64,000 bases of DNA, taken from positions 424,495,324 to 424,559,323 of the forward strand of contig NC_073692.1 of the NCBI RefSeq assembly GCF_029784155.1. The letters run 5' to 3'. The first letter of the stretch is position 1; each line of letters begins with the position of its first letter. The notes beneath the pieces were generated by a model. It did no database searches. It was not told the origin of the DNA and saw only the letters and a program-made list of their open reading frames with translations. This stretch comes from Uranotaenia lowii. Its lineage: Eukaryota > Arthropoda > Insecta > Diptera > Culicidae. The translations under genes and the position numbers were made by a program. Below are positions 1 through 12,439 of the stretch, one piece after another.

Positions 1-1239
1 TATAACAAATAGTACAAATATTAGAAATTATACAATTTCATTATAATTAAAGAGATTTTAACTTATCAAATTTTAGTAAGGAGCATTTTAAAGCATAATT
101 TCCTAAGATATTATAAAAACATCGACATTCTGCAAAAACTTCTCACGGTGACTTTCGAATTTTTTAAAGTTCGTACTTGCTTTACTTTTGAAAATAAGAA
201 ATTGAAATTTGGTTTTGAATTTCATACCAAATTTGTTTCATGGTTGTTGAAACGCATATGCATTTTTTATGTTTTAAGAATCATTTCTGTATATGATAAA
301 GGAAACAAATGAATATTTCCAGTTATTGTTTCATATTCAGGTATGAAGTTCTCAAACTTAGTTTATGTGACAAATATGAACATAATATAGCTTTAAAATG
401 GAGATTAAGAACTAGAAAATCAGTATAAGATTCATAATTTTAAGATATTTTCATTCAATTTCAGATTCACAAGACAGTTAAAAAATTAATAATCAAAATA
501 ATGAAAGAAGATAGAAATCCAAAATTTCTGAATCAAATTTTGGTTCATATTTAAAATTCTTATCTTGAATTGAGATTCGAAAACTATATCAAAATTTGGA
601 AACAGATTCAAAATTTCAACCTTGAATTTGAATTCGAACTTCAATTTTTACGAAAAAAAGCTGCGTATAAAATTGCTGTTAAAAAAAAACCTTATGATAT
701 CAATTGGTAGTTTGAGTTGGCTATAATTTAAAACCGCAAATTTTAGTATTTTACTTTTACTTTAGAAAATTATATTCATTTTAATCGTTGGTTGATTTAG
801 CAAAAGTTTGGTACCTTATTTGATTATTTGTCATACAGTTAAAAGTTATTTTCCTATTTAGTTGACAATTGCTAAATTTGAAAGCTTTCAGGATGTGTTG
901 TCAAAAGTTACGACTTAAAATCAAAAAAACTATTAATGTTAAAGAACCTTAACATTAATTTTCAGATGGTGAAAAAAGTCCTTAAATTTTCAAGGAAGAA
1001 TGTCCTTAATGAGATGAATTCTCATAAAAAGGGAAAAAAATCATTTTGCTTGAGCAAAAATATTTAAGGGGCTCACCCCAGAGTGGGTTCTTTCTACAGC
1101 TCTGGTGGATTTTAAATAATTTTCTTTCATTATTTCATGTTATTTATGGATTGAATTTTGCAGAAATTTGTTAAACATTTCGAATCATAAAATATATTCA
1201 AATTCCTTAATACTACTTAACTTCTTTAAAATTTCTACA
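1..1239. other. AT-rich intergenic DNA, no gene seen
   Basis: Strongly AT-rich, with no open frame of coding character. Around 520-640 there is degenerate internal repetition of phrases such as 'caaaatttctgaatc', as in old mosquito-type intergenic DNA. No splice-compatible coding, RNA gene or intact transposon end was recognised. Confidence 0.6.
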
Positions 1240-1500
1240 TAGCTTCAGAAACTTCTAAAACTATAATAATGTATGAAGAATTGGTGGATCTTAGCTTGTT
1301 TCAACTTTGTTTTCAAGACGGTGAACCATGTTATCCAATCTACAATGTTTCAGATAAAAAAAAACAGCTTTTTCAAGGTGAGTAATTATAAATAGGTATT
1401 TTTGTGTCACTTAAGCTGAACTCCTTGGCGAAAAAATGTGTACCAAAATATACTCCTCATAAAACTGATCAATGATGCCAAACACAGACAGTTGTATAAA
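1240..1500 (+). repeat. Degraded copy of one arm of the giant palindrome family
   Basis: The segment aligns by eye with 43825-44175, in the same orientation as the right arm of the 42273-44944 palindrome. Shared phrases in order are 'aacttctaaaactat', 'taatgtatga', 'gcttgtttcaactttg', 'gaaccat..tatccaatct', 'ttttttcaag' and 'aaaactgatcaatg'. Substitutions and deletions are numerous and the partner arm is absent. This shows the family is dispersed and older than the near-intact palindrome at 42-45 kb. Confidence 0.75.
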
Positions 1501-1724
1501 AACGACATAAAATGTTGAAAATGCTCAACATAGGTTCAAAATTATGCCCTTATAAAAAATGCACCCTTAGTGATTGGTTAGCAGTGAAACAAATTTGGGG
1601 ATATAAGGTCTTTAAATGTAACATCATGATCGAAATGATAATTTAAAAAAATCCAGCTTTTGCAATGCTTTTCCTTAATTCTAAAAAAAAATATATAGTA
1701 AAGTTCACATTTATTACAGCAATA

Positions 1725-2114
1725 AGGCTGGAACAAATTTCAAATCCTTCTTTTGTCACTCGGAGTTGAAACATCGCGAGGGGGAGACAATAAAAAATAA
1801 TGCGAAAAACAAATAAATTGGAATAAATTGCATGGAAGCTTGTATGCAACAAGATTGCATACTATATCGTTGCACAAAACTTATAAATCAAGTAATTTTT
1901 TATCGAATAATTTAATCAAATTAAGAAAACAAAAGGTGAAATAACTCCCAACTTCTTAAATTTGTTATTTATTTGTCTTGTAATTTTTCAGATATTGGAA
2001 TTTTTTATCGAAATTTAAATAAATTACTTTAAACTTTATTTATTTCCCCCTTCGGGTATTTAAAAAATTTGAAGGGGGGGTGACAAAAGAAGGAACTGAT
2101 ATTTGTTCCAGCCT
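1725..2114. mobile_element. Small inverted-repeat element (MITE-like)
   Basis: The ends are inverted: AGGCTGGAACAAAT at 1725 matches ATTTGTTCCAGCCT ending at 2114. The match continues imperfectly inward to a shared 'cttcttttgtcac'. AATA lies directly outside both ends (1721-1724 and 2115-2118) and may be a 4-bp target duplication. The roughly 390-bp element has no coding capacity. Superfamily not assigned. Confidence 0.6.
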
Positions 2115-2120
2115 AATAAC

Positions 2121-4700
2121 CAAGGTATCCGAAATCACAGAAATATCTGTAGATAATTTCACAGAATTTTGAAAATAATTAATCACAGAATTCACGTCTT
2201 AAAACACGAAATTTTGGAAATATTCACAGATTCAACAGAGTTCACTTTTTTTTATTTTTTTGCTTTTATGTGATATTCATTTAGATATCAATTTTAGATT
2301 TCTTATTTGTAATTTGCAAAAATGTGGCAAGATTGGTTATATTCATTTTTTCTCAAGAAGAATTGAAAAATACCTAATTTTTCAAATCACCTCAGAAAAA
2401 TGTATGGAAATAGCTTCACAGAAAACCATCACAGAATTTTTGGGTTAATTCGTAACAAATCAGATTTTTTAATTGGTCAAAACACAGAATTTTTTACTAT
2501 GGATTGGAAAGTTCAATACGAGCTGTCTGTTTCACCACTGAAGGGGCAGTACGTTTTTGAAAAATATAATTAGAACCTAATTTAAGGATAAGGTTAGAAA
2601 ATATCAAGAGTTCATTGTTTGCATAAAAGTATTTTAAATCTATGAAAGAGAATGAAACTATTTCCAAATTTCGACCAAACTAAACTCTTGGTCCAAATTA
2701 GGGTCACTCACATTATTTTAATCAATACTTCCAGAATAAAGTGGTATCGATTCTTCGGCTTCACGTCGTGCCAAAGTAGTAATCAGATAATCACAGACGC
2801 GCGAGTTGGTTGAGCGCTAATATGTACACATAAATAAAACAACATGAATGTGTCACCCCGCACTGTTGACTGGCTACACTGCAATTGGACTCCATTTCTG
2901 CACCTCATTTGCCAGGGATGAGGAATCATTTGAATGCAACTGGCAAAATCGAGCTAGGCTTCCACTGACTGCATTGAGAGCCCGCGCAGATGGGAAGCAC
3001 GGTTTACAATTAAATAAAATATACATATTTATGTGCAGCGATAGAACCCGATCGTGTTAATTACAATTAATTTCAATACTTTACTATCCTTGCGCTGGCT
3101 GTTTGGTCCTCTGATGATGGTGGAAGGGGGGCTGATTGCAAGTATTTTAGCCCTATCTGACAGTGAGAATCTATGCCAGTCTCCCAGAAGGAATCGAACA
3201 CTTTTGGGTGGAAGGAGGGCGGAAAATTTGCCTCCCCACTAACTGTCACCAACTTGTGAGGTTTGTCGAGGCATGTTCATGACTCTGTTTAGTTGCAACG
3301 GATATGCCTCTATTTACAATTTCCTCAACCCCTTCCCACGGCCGACCTTTTTCCCCTCTTTTCAGGATTCAGACGTCGTGGCACTGTTCGAAAAACGTCA
3401 TCACCATTTAGTATCGTGAGTCCGATGTGTAGTTTGTTTTTATGTTGGTTGAGCGCTCTCGAAATTTGTTCAACTCCTCTATCCGGTCACACCGGGAAGT
3501 TAAAGTGTCGCTTGGATAACTTCTAGCTGGGGATCCGGAGTAAGGTACCGGGGGTTGGTATCGATGATATCGGATCTTTCCGTATGCGACAGCCAGCCCT
3601 CCCCAGTAAGTACTCTTGCAGGGCTGCTAGCAGAGTGACCCTGGATGCCACTTAACTTTTTGTGTGGCAGTTTAGTTTCGTTTAGTTTTTCGATCTGAGC
3701 CATCAATATCGTATTGAGTTACCTACTTGCACACACACGGCTGTTTACCCTCGTGAGTGCGACAAATAATGACACTCGTAAACATCGGCGCTTTATTCTA
3801 CTAGCTGGTTGTTAGACGGTTATCCTTTGCTTTATCTTTCCCAAATGTAATTATATAAAATATCACAGATTTTTTCTAAATTTCAATGAACGACTAGACT
3901 AGCCTTCAAACTTTTGAAAATTTAAAAATAATAAAATAAACCTGTTTTTGGTCTGAAAGATATTTTAGAATCAAAGCATATTTGGTGACTAATCATCAAT
4001 TCTGACAAGGGGTTGTTTTTTCATCTGACGATTTGCGCCGAGGGTATTCCGATCTTCCCTAAAATTGAAAATTTACTTCATTTTTACGAGCTTAAAACAC
4101 ATGTATTATGTCAGATTAAAAAAATTATAAGAATTAGATTCGGAGCCTAAGGAATCAAAAACTGTTCTTGATTTTTTGGAAAAAAAATTGCAAAATTTTC
4201 TAAAAAACAATAAAGTTGTACTTTAAGCCCATCCTACTCTTAGATATCAAAATGTCGAAGCTTAATCTGTCTTTTAAATCAAAGAAACAAAGTTTTTCTT
4301 TTTTTTTTTAGCCCTTTCGAAGTAGTATTATTTATAACATATTTGAAGGGGGTTAACCCTTCTTGACTTAGCTTGTGAGATTGCCTGGTTTAATCCGGAG
4401 TTGTTCAAAAATGTGATGCAAAATTTGGGAAAAGTCGGATACGGAAAAACGGATAATTCACGATTTTTTTTTGCCAAATTTACCAAAAAACCCAAATCGA
4501 GAATGGATGATCTTTAATTTTTGCGTCCAAAAATAATTTTTCAACCAACTTTATCGAAATAATCATAAACTGTTTTTCAAGCGTTTTTTCATAATTTTTG
4601 TTTAAAACTCCTTGGTTTTGGATGAAATCTTTGAAATCAAATGATAAGATTATGTCAGGTTAAAAGCTAAAATTGTACGGATTTGCTTGGCTCGGATTCG
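2121..4700. other. Intergenic; 'cacagaatt' motif cluster, then GC-richer stretch
   Basis: From 2130 to 2490 the phrase 'cacagaattt' and variants recur about six times at irregular spacing, a degenerate local repetition. From about 2750 to 3830 base composition is more balanced and looks like unique DNA, possibly regulatory or untranslated, but no frame there has recognisable protein content. From 3840 to 4700 the sequence is AT-rich with no recognised feature. Confidence 0.5.
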
Positions 4701-6000
4701 AGTGGGAGAAAATTTTACCAACCTTATTCTAGAAACGTTGATGATTGATTGATTGAAGTGCGGTTATTTGGGAGATTGCCGTGCACCTAGCGATTGAGCA
4801 CCCTACGAAAGGTTGAGGATCATCTCACAGGGTTGGTCGGCTCTTCTCAAACAACAAAGAGCCGGGAGCAACCAACACTGTTTTCAGTTCGGCTTCCGAG
4901 TGTAATCCTCTTTCGCTGATCGTGCTCCACTCGTTACCCGAGTTTACACGAGCTGTAAGTGACTCGGACGGCAAGTGTGAGAGCATTTGCATCCGATTGG
5001 GAGAAAGAGAATTCTAAACAAAGAGCGCCCTGTGTTTCAGTCATACACCTCAGAGTAAAGAAGGATAAAATTATTTAGACTCCCACCACACAACGTAGAA
5101 AAAATATAAACAATTTCTACTCCGCTACCATGCCTACTGCTGATAGCTGTTTTGATTTTTTTTTTTTTGTGGTTTCATCAAAAAATTAGGACACCGCGAA
5201 GAACAAAAACCAGGATTTTTCAGGACCCCAGTAGATTGGTGGAAATGAAATGCAGCTCTTCTTAGATTGCATAAATTAAGGCTAAATAGCGGTGCAGTAT
5301 ACGCCTTAATTTATGCAGCAGAAGAGATATGAAGTAAGGTGGCTTTTAGTTTATACCGAAAAACACCGTTCAAATATCATCTGAACCGAAGATTACCATT
5401 GGTTTAAGAGGTTAAACTGTTTTTATTGCAAAATCAATTGCAATTAAAATCAGGACGACTTCTAGAAAATCAGGACACCGCTGGGAGCTTTGATTCGGAA
5501 AGTAGCATCTTTTCTCGTGAACGTACCAAGAATAAACTGAGTTAGCTCTCAAATTCTCCTCAGCACATTGCGCAACAGATTTTTCCGGAGAAAGGAATTC
5601 TCTTCATCAGCGGATATGAATGCTCTCGCTCACTCTTATGCGTTGAAAATCTCACTCTTCATTTCAGTGAGATTTATCTCTCCCCGCACCGATTGGGGGA
5701 GCAGACGAAAAAAATTGCACTCTCTTTCACTGGACAAGCCGTTCTGAGGAGTTTTGCCACCCATGATCTCAAATGATGTACTCCATTTGAAAAATTTGAA
5801 CTTCTCAGTCGAACACGATTCTAACGAAAACATTTTGCAATTTAACGCAGAAATAAAATTCAAGATAAAAATGCCAACACAAATTTTGCAAGGATTCACA
5901 TCAAAATCGATGAACTTTTGTGTTTTATTTATTAAGAACTCAGAACCACTTGAGGAAAATTTAAACAGTTTTATCAACTAAAGAGTAAAAGCCTTCCAGA
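4701..6000. other. Intergenic, no recognised gene
   Basis: Moderately GC-rich blocks at about 4780-5050 and 5500-5760 alternate with AT-rich DNA. Overlapping open frames on both strands at 5636-5981 (113 and 75 codons) have no similarity I recognise and no flanking gene signals. I treat them as chance frames. Confidence 0.5.
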
Positions 6001-9000
6001 AATTTAAATTTATTTAAAATGTTCTTTTGCATGTTCCTTGATTTTATTAAGAATCCTTCTCATACTATCGATAAAGATTTTCAAATTTAAATTCTACACT
6101 TAATATTCAATTATTGAATTAAAATGTTGGTCAGGATTTATTTGAGATTGGAATATTTTCTTAAAAAAACTACAACAAAATCATATTTAAACTTAAAATT
6201 TCAAACAAATTTGCTGATATAAGAGTTTTAAATTTTCAAAGAAGATGGAAATAATTTAAAATCCATATTTCTTTCTTCTTGGATAACGAATGATTCAAAA
6301 ATTTCTTTTCATGTTTCATGTTTCATGTTATTTTGATTACCTAGCATATTTTGAACTTAAAATGAATATCCATATTTAGAAAGACTTTCAAAATAAGGAT
6401 TGAGCTTTCAAAGAAAAGAAGTCAAATTCAATTAGAACTTAGATTTCAGTAATAAACATTTTGGTTATGTTTTGAAATAAGCAATCTCAGTTCATCTTGA
6501 AAATTGCACCGTTCAATTATCGAAAAAAAAATTGCAACTTAGTTAATGGAAATCACATTTGTATATTTTAATCATTAATTGTGTGCAATGCGAAATTAAA
6601 ATTAAAAAAAATTAGATGAAAAATGACAAATTCAGTAAATGATTCGTAAATCGTTTTAGATTCCTTCTTTATCTGTGGCCATTTTTAATCATCTTATTTT
6701 TCTATCCTATATATCCTATATCTGAATTGAATTTGATAAAAGGTATTATCAAAATTCATTGCAATTTTTAAGATCTATTCTTTAAATCCAAGTTTGTGCC
6801 TTTGAAGTTCATTTCAAAATTTAATTGACATTTTTTAAACCGATTTTTTTATATCTAATGAAAAAATTGGAATTGTTTTATTGGAAAGGAAGGAGTTAAG
6901 AAAAAACATTCATACAGTTTGCATTCTAAATAAAGAAAATTCATCAGTGGAATTCCTGGGAGTAGAAAAAAAATTCATAAAAAATAATAAATAAAAATAG
7001 AAAAAAAAATTGGGAATTCCCTAATCCCAAAAAATGCTAGAACATCTCGGAAATTTCCGGAACCAATGAATAATGGCTAATCACTCAAAGTTTGCACACA
7101 CTAAACTGGAAAAATGAATCAAATTGAACAAGGAAAATGGTAGTTTAACTTTAATATATGGCTTGAACCAAAAAAAAATGTCTTAAGACTGGTTAAAATA
7201 TTGAATTTGATAAAAAATGATTTTTCGTTCGAAAACATTATGTAAATGATCCAGTGTAATTTCAAGACTTGATATAAATTCAAGTTCAATAAAAAAAATT
7301 AAACTTTAATTTAAGTTACAAACATTATGATTATGTTTAAAAAATTGGAAAATCAGTTCATCTTGAAATTTGCGCTTTTGAATTATCAAAAATATTGAAA
7401 GTTAGTTGATGAAAATTAGGAAATAAATTTAATTTATCGTTCAATAAATCTTAAGACTTAAACAGAGTACGATTATAGCAATAAATTTCAAACAACAATT
7501 CTTTATTGCTAAGGAAGAAGTTAAAAAAAACAATTTCAAATAAGGGTGATTTATTGCTGATAGTTCAATTGTAAATAGAAAGTGCTTCCCGGGATTTCCT
7601 GACCGTGAATTCCGAAAATCAGGAATTTTCAAATCCCGGGAAAATGCTAAAAAATCGCGAGAATTTCAGAAAATATTGAACAAAATATTAAATCACTCAA
7701 AATTTGCACACACTAAATTGGAAAACTGGATCAAATTGAACAAAGAAAATGATTACTCTACCTTTATATGTGGCTTGAACCAAAAAAAATTTTTTTTCCC
7801 TAAAACTGGTTAAATTATTGAATTTGTTAAAAAACTGAAAAAGGACAAAGAATTTATAAAACCAAACAATTCCATTAAAGGAACGTTACGAAAAGAATCT
7901 GAATGTTTTATTTGGTGACACTCACCATTTAGAACTTCCGTTTCGCAAACTGTTGAGAGAAGCAAAATCATCGGCAAAGAAATGGCATATTATGAATCCA
8001 TAGGATTGTTATTTTAAAATTTACGAGAATTGATTTATAACCTAAAATTTAGAAAACAAACTACTTTCGATAGTGAAAAATCATTCTCAATTATTTGAAA
8101 CTTTTGCAGCAAAAATCAATCAAACTGGTCAGTTAAGTATGTGAATAATTTTTGGGTCTTAGGTTTTATAAATGCTTTTTGAATTGTGGGGCTTCCACAA
8201 AATTTTAAAGGTTTTGCATAACAACTTACTTAAAATTTAAAAAAAAAACATATTATTAAGGTTTCGTTTGCAGTAGAGTGATAAAATCTTAATTTTAATT
8301 TTTCCCGGGATCTCGAAAACTCCCGGGAAAAGGATTCACAGATTTCCCGATTCCCGGGAACGCAGAAATAGCCAAATAATGGACACTCTAATTGTTAATT
8401 TGATTCTTGATTTTTTTTTTGCATAATATGTTTCATTCTATCAGTTTTATTTTATTATTTTTTAATCTTTGTAAGTAGTCAAGTAATATCAATATTTTAA
8501 GTAGGTATAATTATTGTAAATTGAAAGTCAATTTTCATTGATAAAATAAAAAAAACTATCTATGTTTTTCCAAATTAAAACAAAAATATTGAAATTTTTA
8601 AAGGTCTTGTGTGTGAAAATCAATAACTTTCATTGTGAAATTGATTTAATTGATGTTCAATAAAATTTGAGTGTATAAATTTCTAGTTTTTAGGGCAAAT
8701 TACTTAAGCTACAGAAAAAAGAAAACAAAAATGTCTAGAAACTTCCTAGAAACCAAAAAAAAATTTTTTTTTTGTAGCAAAAATCAGTCAAACGGTTGAG
8801 TACATAATTAGTTTTTGGGTCTTGGGTTTCATAATTGTAATTTAATTTTCATTGTATTAAAGGAGTATGGAATGTTTTGCGAAACGACAACCTTAAAATT
8901 AAAAAATACCATGTAGATGAGGTTTCATTGGCGATGAAATCTTCAGTTTCATTTTTCCCTGAAATCTCGAGAGTTGCTGAGAAAAGGATCGTCAGATTTC

Positions 9001-9640
9001 CAGATTCCCGGGATCTCTAAAACGACTAGAAAGTGGACACTCTATTTGTTAATTTGATTCTCGATCTTTTTGTAGAATACAATATTTTAATGTAGTTTTA
9101 ATTTTATTATTTTTTATTCTTAGTTAGTTATATCAATATTTTTAGAAAGTGTGTTAATTGTAAGTTTGGGATCAATTTTCATTAATAAAACATACATATA
9201 TCATCTTTGTTTTTGAAACTTGAAAAACTCTTGTGTGTAGAAATTTATTGAATTTAACTGTAAAATTTATAGAAGTCATCATTAAAATGGTGTTCAATTA
9301 AAGTGAAGTGAATATATTTCTAGACTTTCGTTCAAATGAAAAAACAAAAAAACACAAAAATGTCTTCAAACCCCCTAGAAACCAAAACTCAATTTAACTG
9401 AGAATGTTAAGCAAAACCAAATCGATCAAAAATTGGTTTTTGAAACACTGAACATCAAATCAATGAAATGAAATTGAAATGAATTGACATTTTAAGGTAA
9501 TTAAATAAAATTCAGGAATCGTTCAATAAATTTGAATTAGTTCGACAAAACTGAAAAAAGAGATGCAAAATGATCATCTCAAGAAGAAGAAAAGTTTTAG
9601 AAAAGGTCTTGTTCAAATTTTTTTTTGAATAAAATTATGC
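6001..9640. repeat. AT-rich tract with diverged direct duplications
   Basis: Two sets of direct repeats are visible. Set A: 7030-7230 resembles 7645-7840 ('tttgcacacactaaa', 'tatggcttgaaccaaaa', 'ctggttaaa.tattgaattt'), and 6485-6550 resembles 7350-7420 ('cagttcatcttgaaa'). Set B: 8100-8420 resembles 8770-9070 ('tttttgggtcttaggttt', 'gattcccggga', 'tggacactcta.ttgttaatt', 'tttgattct'). The copies lie about 620-870 bp apart. A 'cccggga' sub-motif recurs throughout. No gene is seen. Confidence 0.65.
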
Positions 9641-9652
9641 CTTGGTTATTTT

Positions 9653-11073
9653 TAGAGATGTACCGAATATTCGGTCGGCCGAATATTCGGCGCCGAATAC
9701 CGCCAAAAAACCGTTAAGCCGAATATTCGGCTCACCGAATAGTTGAGCTAGGTATTCGGCCGAATAGGCCGAATAGGCCGAATATTTATTTTTTTTAAAT
9801 TTAAACAAAAACAGACTTGTAAAATTTTTCAACTGATGTTGGATAATTTATAAAATATCCAAAAGTAATGTTGAAAAAGCTTTAAAATAACCAAAAACTT
9901 ATGGTTTCAGTAAAACATTTTAAGTGTACCCGTGTATTTTTCACTTTAAATAGGATTATATATCGATTATACTTCTTGATATATCCAGACTTGTTCATAA
10001 ACCAAATAAAGAATTCGAGAAAAGTTAAATCTAACCGGGAGGAACACATATTTTTTTAAACTTTCCGGATTTTACCCGGGTTTATTCAGATTTATTGCTA
10101 AATCAAATAAAAAACTGAAATGTCTCTTTGAAAATTTTAAAATTTTGCGTTACAAAACGATTGTTTAGAGTAAATTTATTAGTTAAATACGATTTGAACA
10201 CTGCTGTTGTGATTCGATGAAAACATTAAATTTCAAGAAGTTTTATTTCTTTTCCTTTTGTATGTCTGAGAGTGATGCCTAGTTTCTGGTTTTCCTTTTT
10301 TAATACAAGTTTTTTAAAGAAACGTTCAGACCCTACCCAGCCGTGTGGATACGTGTCGTAGAAAGTATTGTATGCTCAAGGTTAAAGATCATCGTTCCTT
10401 TTGGCTACTATTTTTAAGACATCTAGCAAAAATAAGACATTAATCTTATTCGATATAAAAAAATAAAATTAAAATAGCTTGACACCTGTTTTGAAATTTT
10501 TTTTGTTTTTTTTTTTTTTTGTTTCGATTATAGTCGTTTTACCATCTTTATGGCATTCGCGACTTTATCAACGTTGCAGTTGGCGGATCGTTATTGAAAA
10601 ACTATCGGGTACAACTGTGTTCGATGTTTACTCTTGGGCTCGAACTCGCGGACATCGGCTCAGGAGACAGCAGACTTGCCAACTGAGCTATATCACAAGC
10701 CCTACCTGTTTTGAAATGTTTTGCCCAGATTTCACTGGAACCTAATCTCTTGTGTGCGTCCCAGAAGCGACAAGTTATCTGATGTCAAGCTAATGATAAC
10801 ATTTTGAAAATTAAAGAGATCTCTACTTAAAAAAGATCTGATGAATTATACATCTGGTTGGAAATAATCAACTAAAAAACATGAGGGGCATTAAGATGGC
10901 AGAAATAGAAGAAAAATGAATTTATTGTTTTGTTTTGTATTGAAAATTCAACAGAATATTCAACCGAATATTCGGCCGAATATTCGGCCGAATATTCGTT
11001 TGGCCGAATCGTTGAAAAGCTCACTATTCGGTATTCGGCCGTTCGCCGAATACCACTATTCGGTACATCTCTA
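9653..11073. mobile_element. Non-autonomous hAT-type DNA transposon (complete)
   Basis: Perfect 17-bp terminal inverted repeats TAGAGATGTACCGAATA (9653-9669) and its complement (11057-11073) are flanked by a perfect 8-bp direct repeat GTTATTTT (9645-9652 and 11074-11081). An 8-bp target duplication is the hAT hallmark. Both ends carry subterminal arrays of 'ccgaatattcgg' and 'attcggccgaat', the dyad motifs usually bound by hAT transposases. The interior is AT-rich, shows no transposase frame, and holds a complete SINE on the minus strand at 10498-10703. It could only have moved by using transposase supplied elsewhere. Confidence 0.9.
10498..10703 (-). mobile_element. tRNA-derived SINE, full length, with target duplication
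   Basis: Read on the minus strand it starts TAGGGCTTGTGATATAGCTC, has a tRNA-like A box (tagctcagttgg) and B box (gagttcgagcc), continues through an unrelated body ('caacgttgataaagtcgcg', 'ggtaaaacgactata') and ends in an A-rich tail. Perfect 14-bp direct repeats ACCTGTTTTGAAAT lie at 10484-10497 and 10704-10717, so the insertion boundaries are exact. It is nested in the hAT element and is therefore younger. Relatives lie at 11722-11885, 47511-47742 and 58969-59063. Confidence 0.92.
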
Positions 11074-11127
11074 GTTATTTTGAATGGGCACAATGTATGG
11101 GCATGTAGCCATCTTTATTTAGTAACA

Positions 11128-11290
11128 AGCTGACTCGGTGTGCTTTACTACCCCTTGAAAAATAAATAAAATTTTAGGAAATTATTTCAATTTTTTTTTT
11201 CGTAGGCATCATTTAAAATCAAATTTGAATATCATTCAAAAGCAATAGCTTCAAAATGAGAGCAGCACCTAGAAATTCTTCGTTTTTTCA
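11128..11290 (+). repeat. Fragment of the 'CTAGCTGRCYCGGTGTGCTT' repeat head
   Basis: 'aagctgactcggtgtgcttt' and the following 150 bases ('cttgaaaa', 'ggcatcatttaaaatcaaat', 'aaaatgagagc.gcacc') match the first 170 bases of the large element at 37449-39560. Only the head is present here. It begins about 50 bp outside the hAT element. Confidence 0.7.
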
Positions 11291-11342
11291 GCAAAATTGA
11301 CTTGACATTTGAACTTTTTCCTTGAAACAGTATTTTTCAGAG

Positions 11343-12439
11343 TAGGGGAAAACTGTTCAAGACGCACCAGTTAAGCATAAACGCTTACAGCGTAACAAAT
11401 CATCTAAGGACCAAATTGGAAGTTTACGATGATCCATGAATCAGATTTACGTATTATAAAAAAGATAAAAATATGTTAAAAACACGATTTTGTTTATATT
11501 TTTGTAAAAAAAACTTTAACAGCCAGAAAACGAACCGCGGCAGCGGGGTAAAATGCCAAAACTAGTGCTCAGAACGCACCATACCGAAAGGGTGGTGAGA
11601 AATAGAACAATAGTTATAAGGAATATTACAATTCAAACATCAAATGTTTAGTTACATGTTCATCGTATTTTTGAAAACTAACCATAATTTGTCAAAAAAT
11701 CATCTATATTGCTAGTATATGTCCAGCCGAAGCTAGGACGAGTTCGAGCCCAAGAGTAAACATCGAACACAGTTGTACCGGATGAGTTTTTCAATAACTG
11801 TCCGCAAACTGCAACGTTGATATAAAGTCGCGAATTCCATAAAGATGGTAAAACGACTATAAACGAAAAAAAAAGAAAAAAAAATATTGATAAACTTATA
11901 AAAAATTTCGCATTGCAACAATGCATTGTTATCGTTATTTGGGAGTCAGCAAATAAAAAGAATGTCATTTTGTTTTGATGTTTTGGTTTTCTTAAAAGTT
12001 AACAACATTCAAAATTTGAGCTTAAAACACGTGGTCTTGTGGGCATTCTGCCCCCTTATTTGTATGATTGATTTTAGTTAAAATTTGTGGGAAGTTAGTT
12101 AAAATACAACAAAATATTTATAGTCTTCCGAAAGTGCATACGAGTGGAAAAACGAAAAGCTGTAGTTTCATCAGATTGCGCAGACTGGTTTACCAAAAAA
12201 CCTTACATGTTAACCATGCAAAAAAAAACAGGTTTCACAGTAATTCCTTTAATCCTACTGTTTATATGTACTAAAATCGTTTTTTGTATACTTTTCATCT
12301 AATTAATGAATAAAAAGCTTGTTTGCTACAATATAAATGAAGAAAAACATCATTCGAAGCCATAGGTAAGTGTATTTTTTGAGAAAAAATGACATGGGCC
12401 TTATAACCCCGCTGGTGCGTCTTGTACAGTTTTCCCCTA
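11343..12439. mobile_element. TA-flanked MITE-like element with GGGGAAAACTG ends
   Basis: The left end TA-GGGGAAAACTGTTCAAG (11343) and the right end CTTGTACAGTTTTCCCC-TA (ending 12439) are inverted repeats continuing inward to 'gacgcacca', about 27 bp in all. The flanking TA on both sides fits a Tc1/mariner-type target duplication. The 1.1-kb interior has no transposase frame and holds a SINE fragment at 11722-11885. Elements at 36235, 45619 and 63532 start with related (TA)GGGGA-type ends. Confidence 0.8.
11722..11885 (+). mobile_element. 5'-truncated tRNA-derived SINE
   Basis: It begins inside the tRNA-like head ('agccgaagctaggacgag', diverged) at the B box 'gagttcgagcc', then matches the body of the SINE at 47511-47742 ('aagagtaaacatcgaac', 'gttgtaccgga', 'caacgttgata'). 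It ends in an A-rich tail at 11868-11885. The A box and 5' end are missing. Inserted in the TA-flanked element 11343-12439. Confidence 0.85.

Noticed and set aside
3293..3706. Short frames in the GC-richer stretch as exons
   Set aside because: Both strands have similar-length frames and none has recognised protein content; a non-coding unique segment is the simpler reading.
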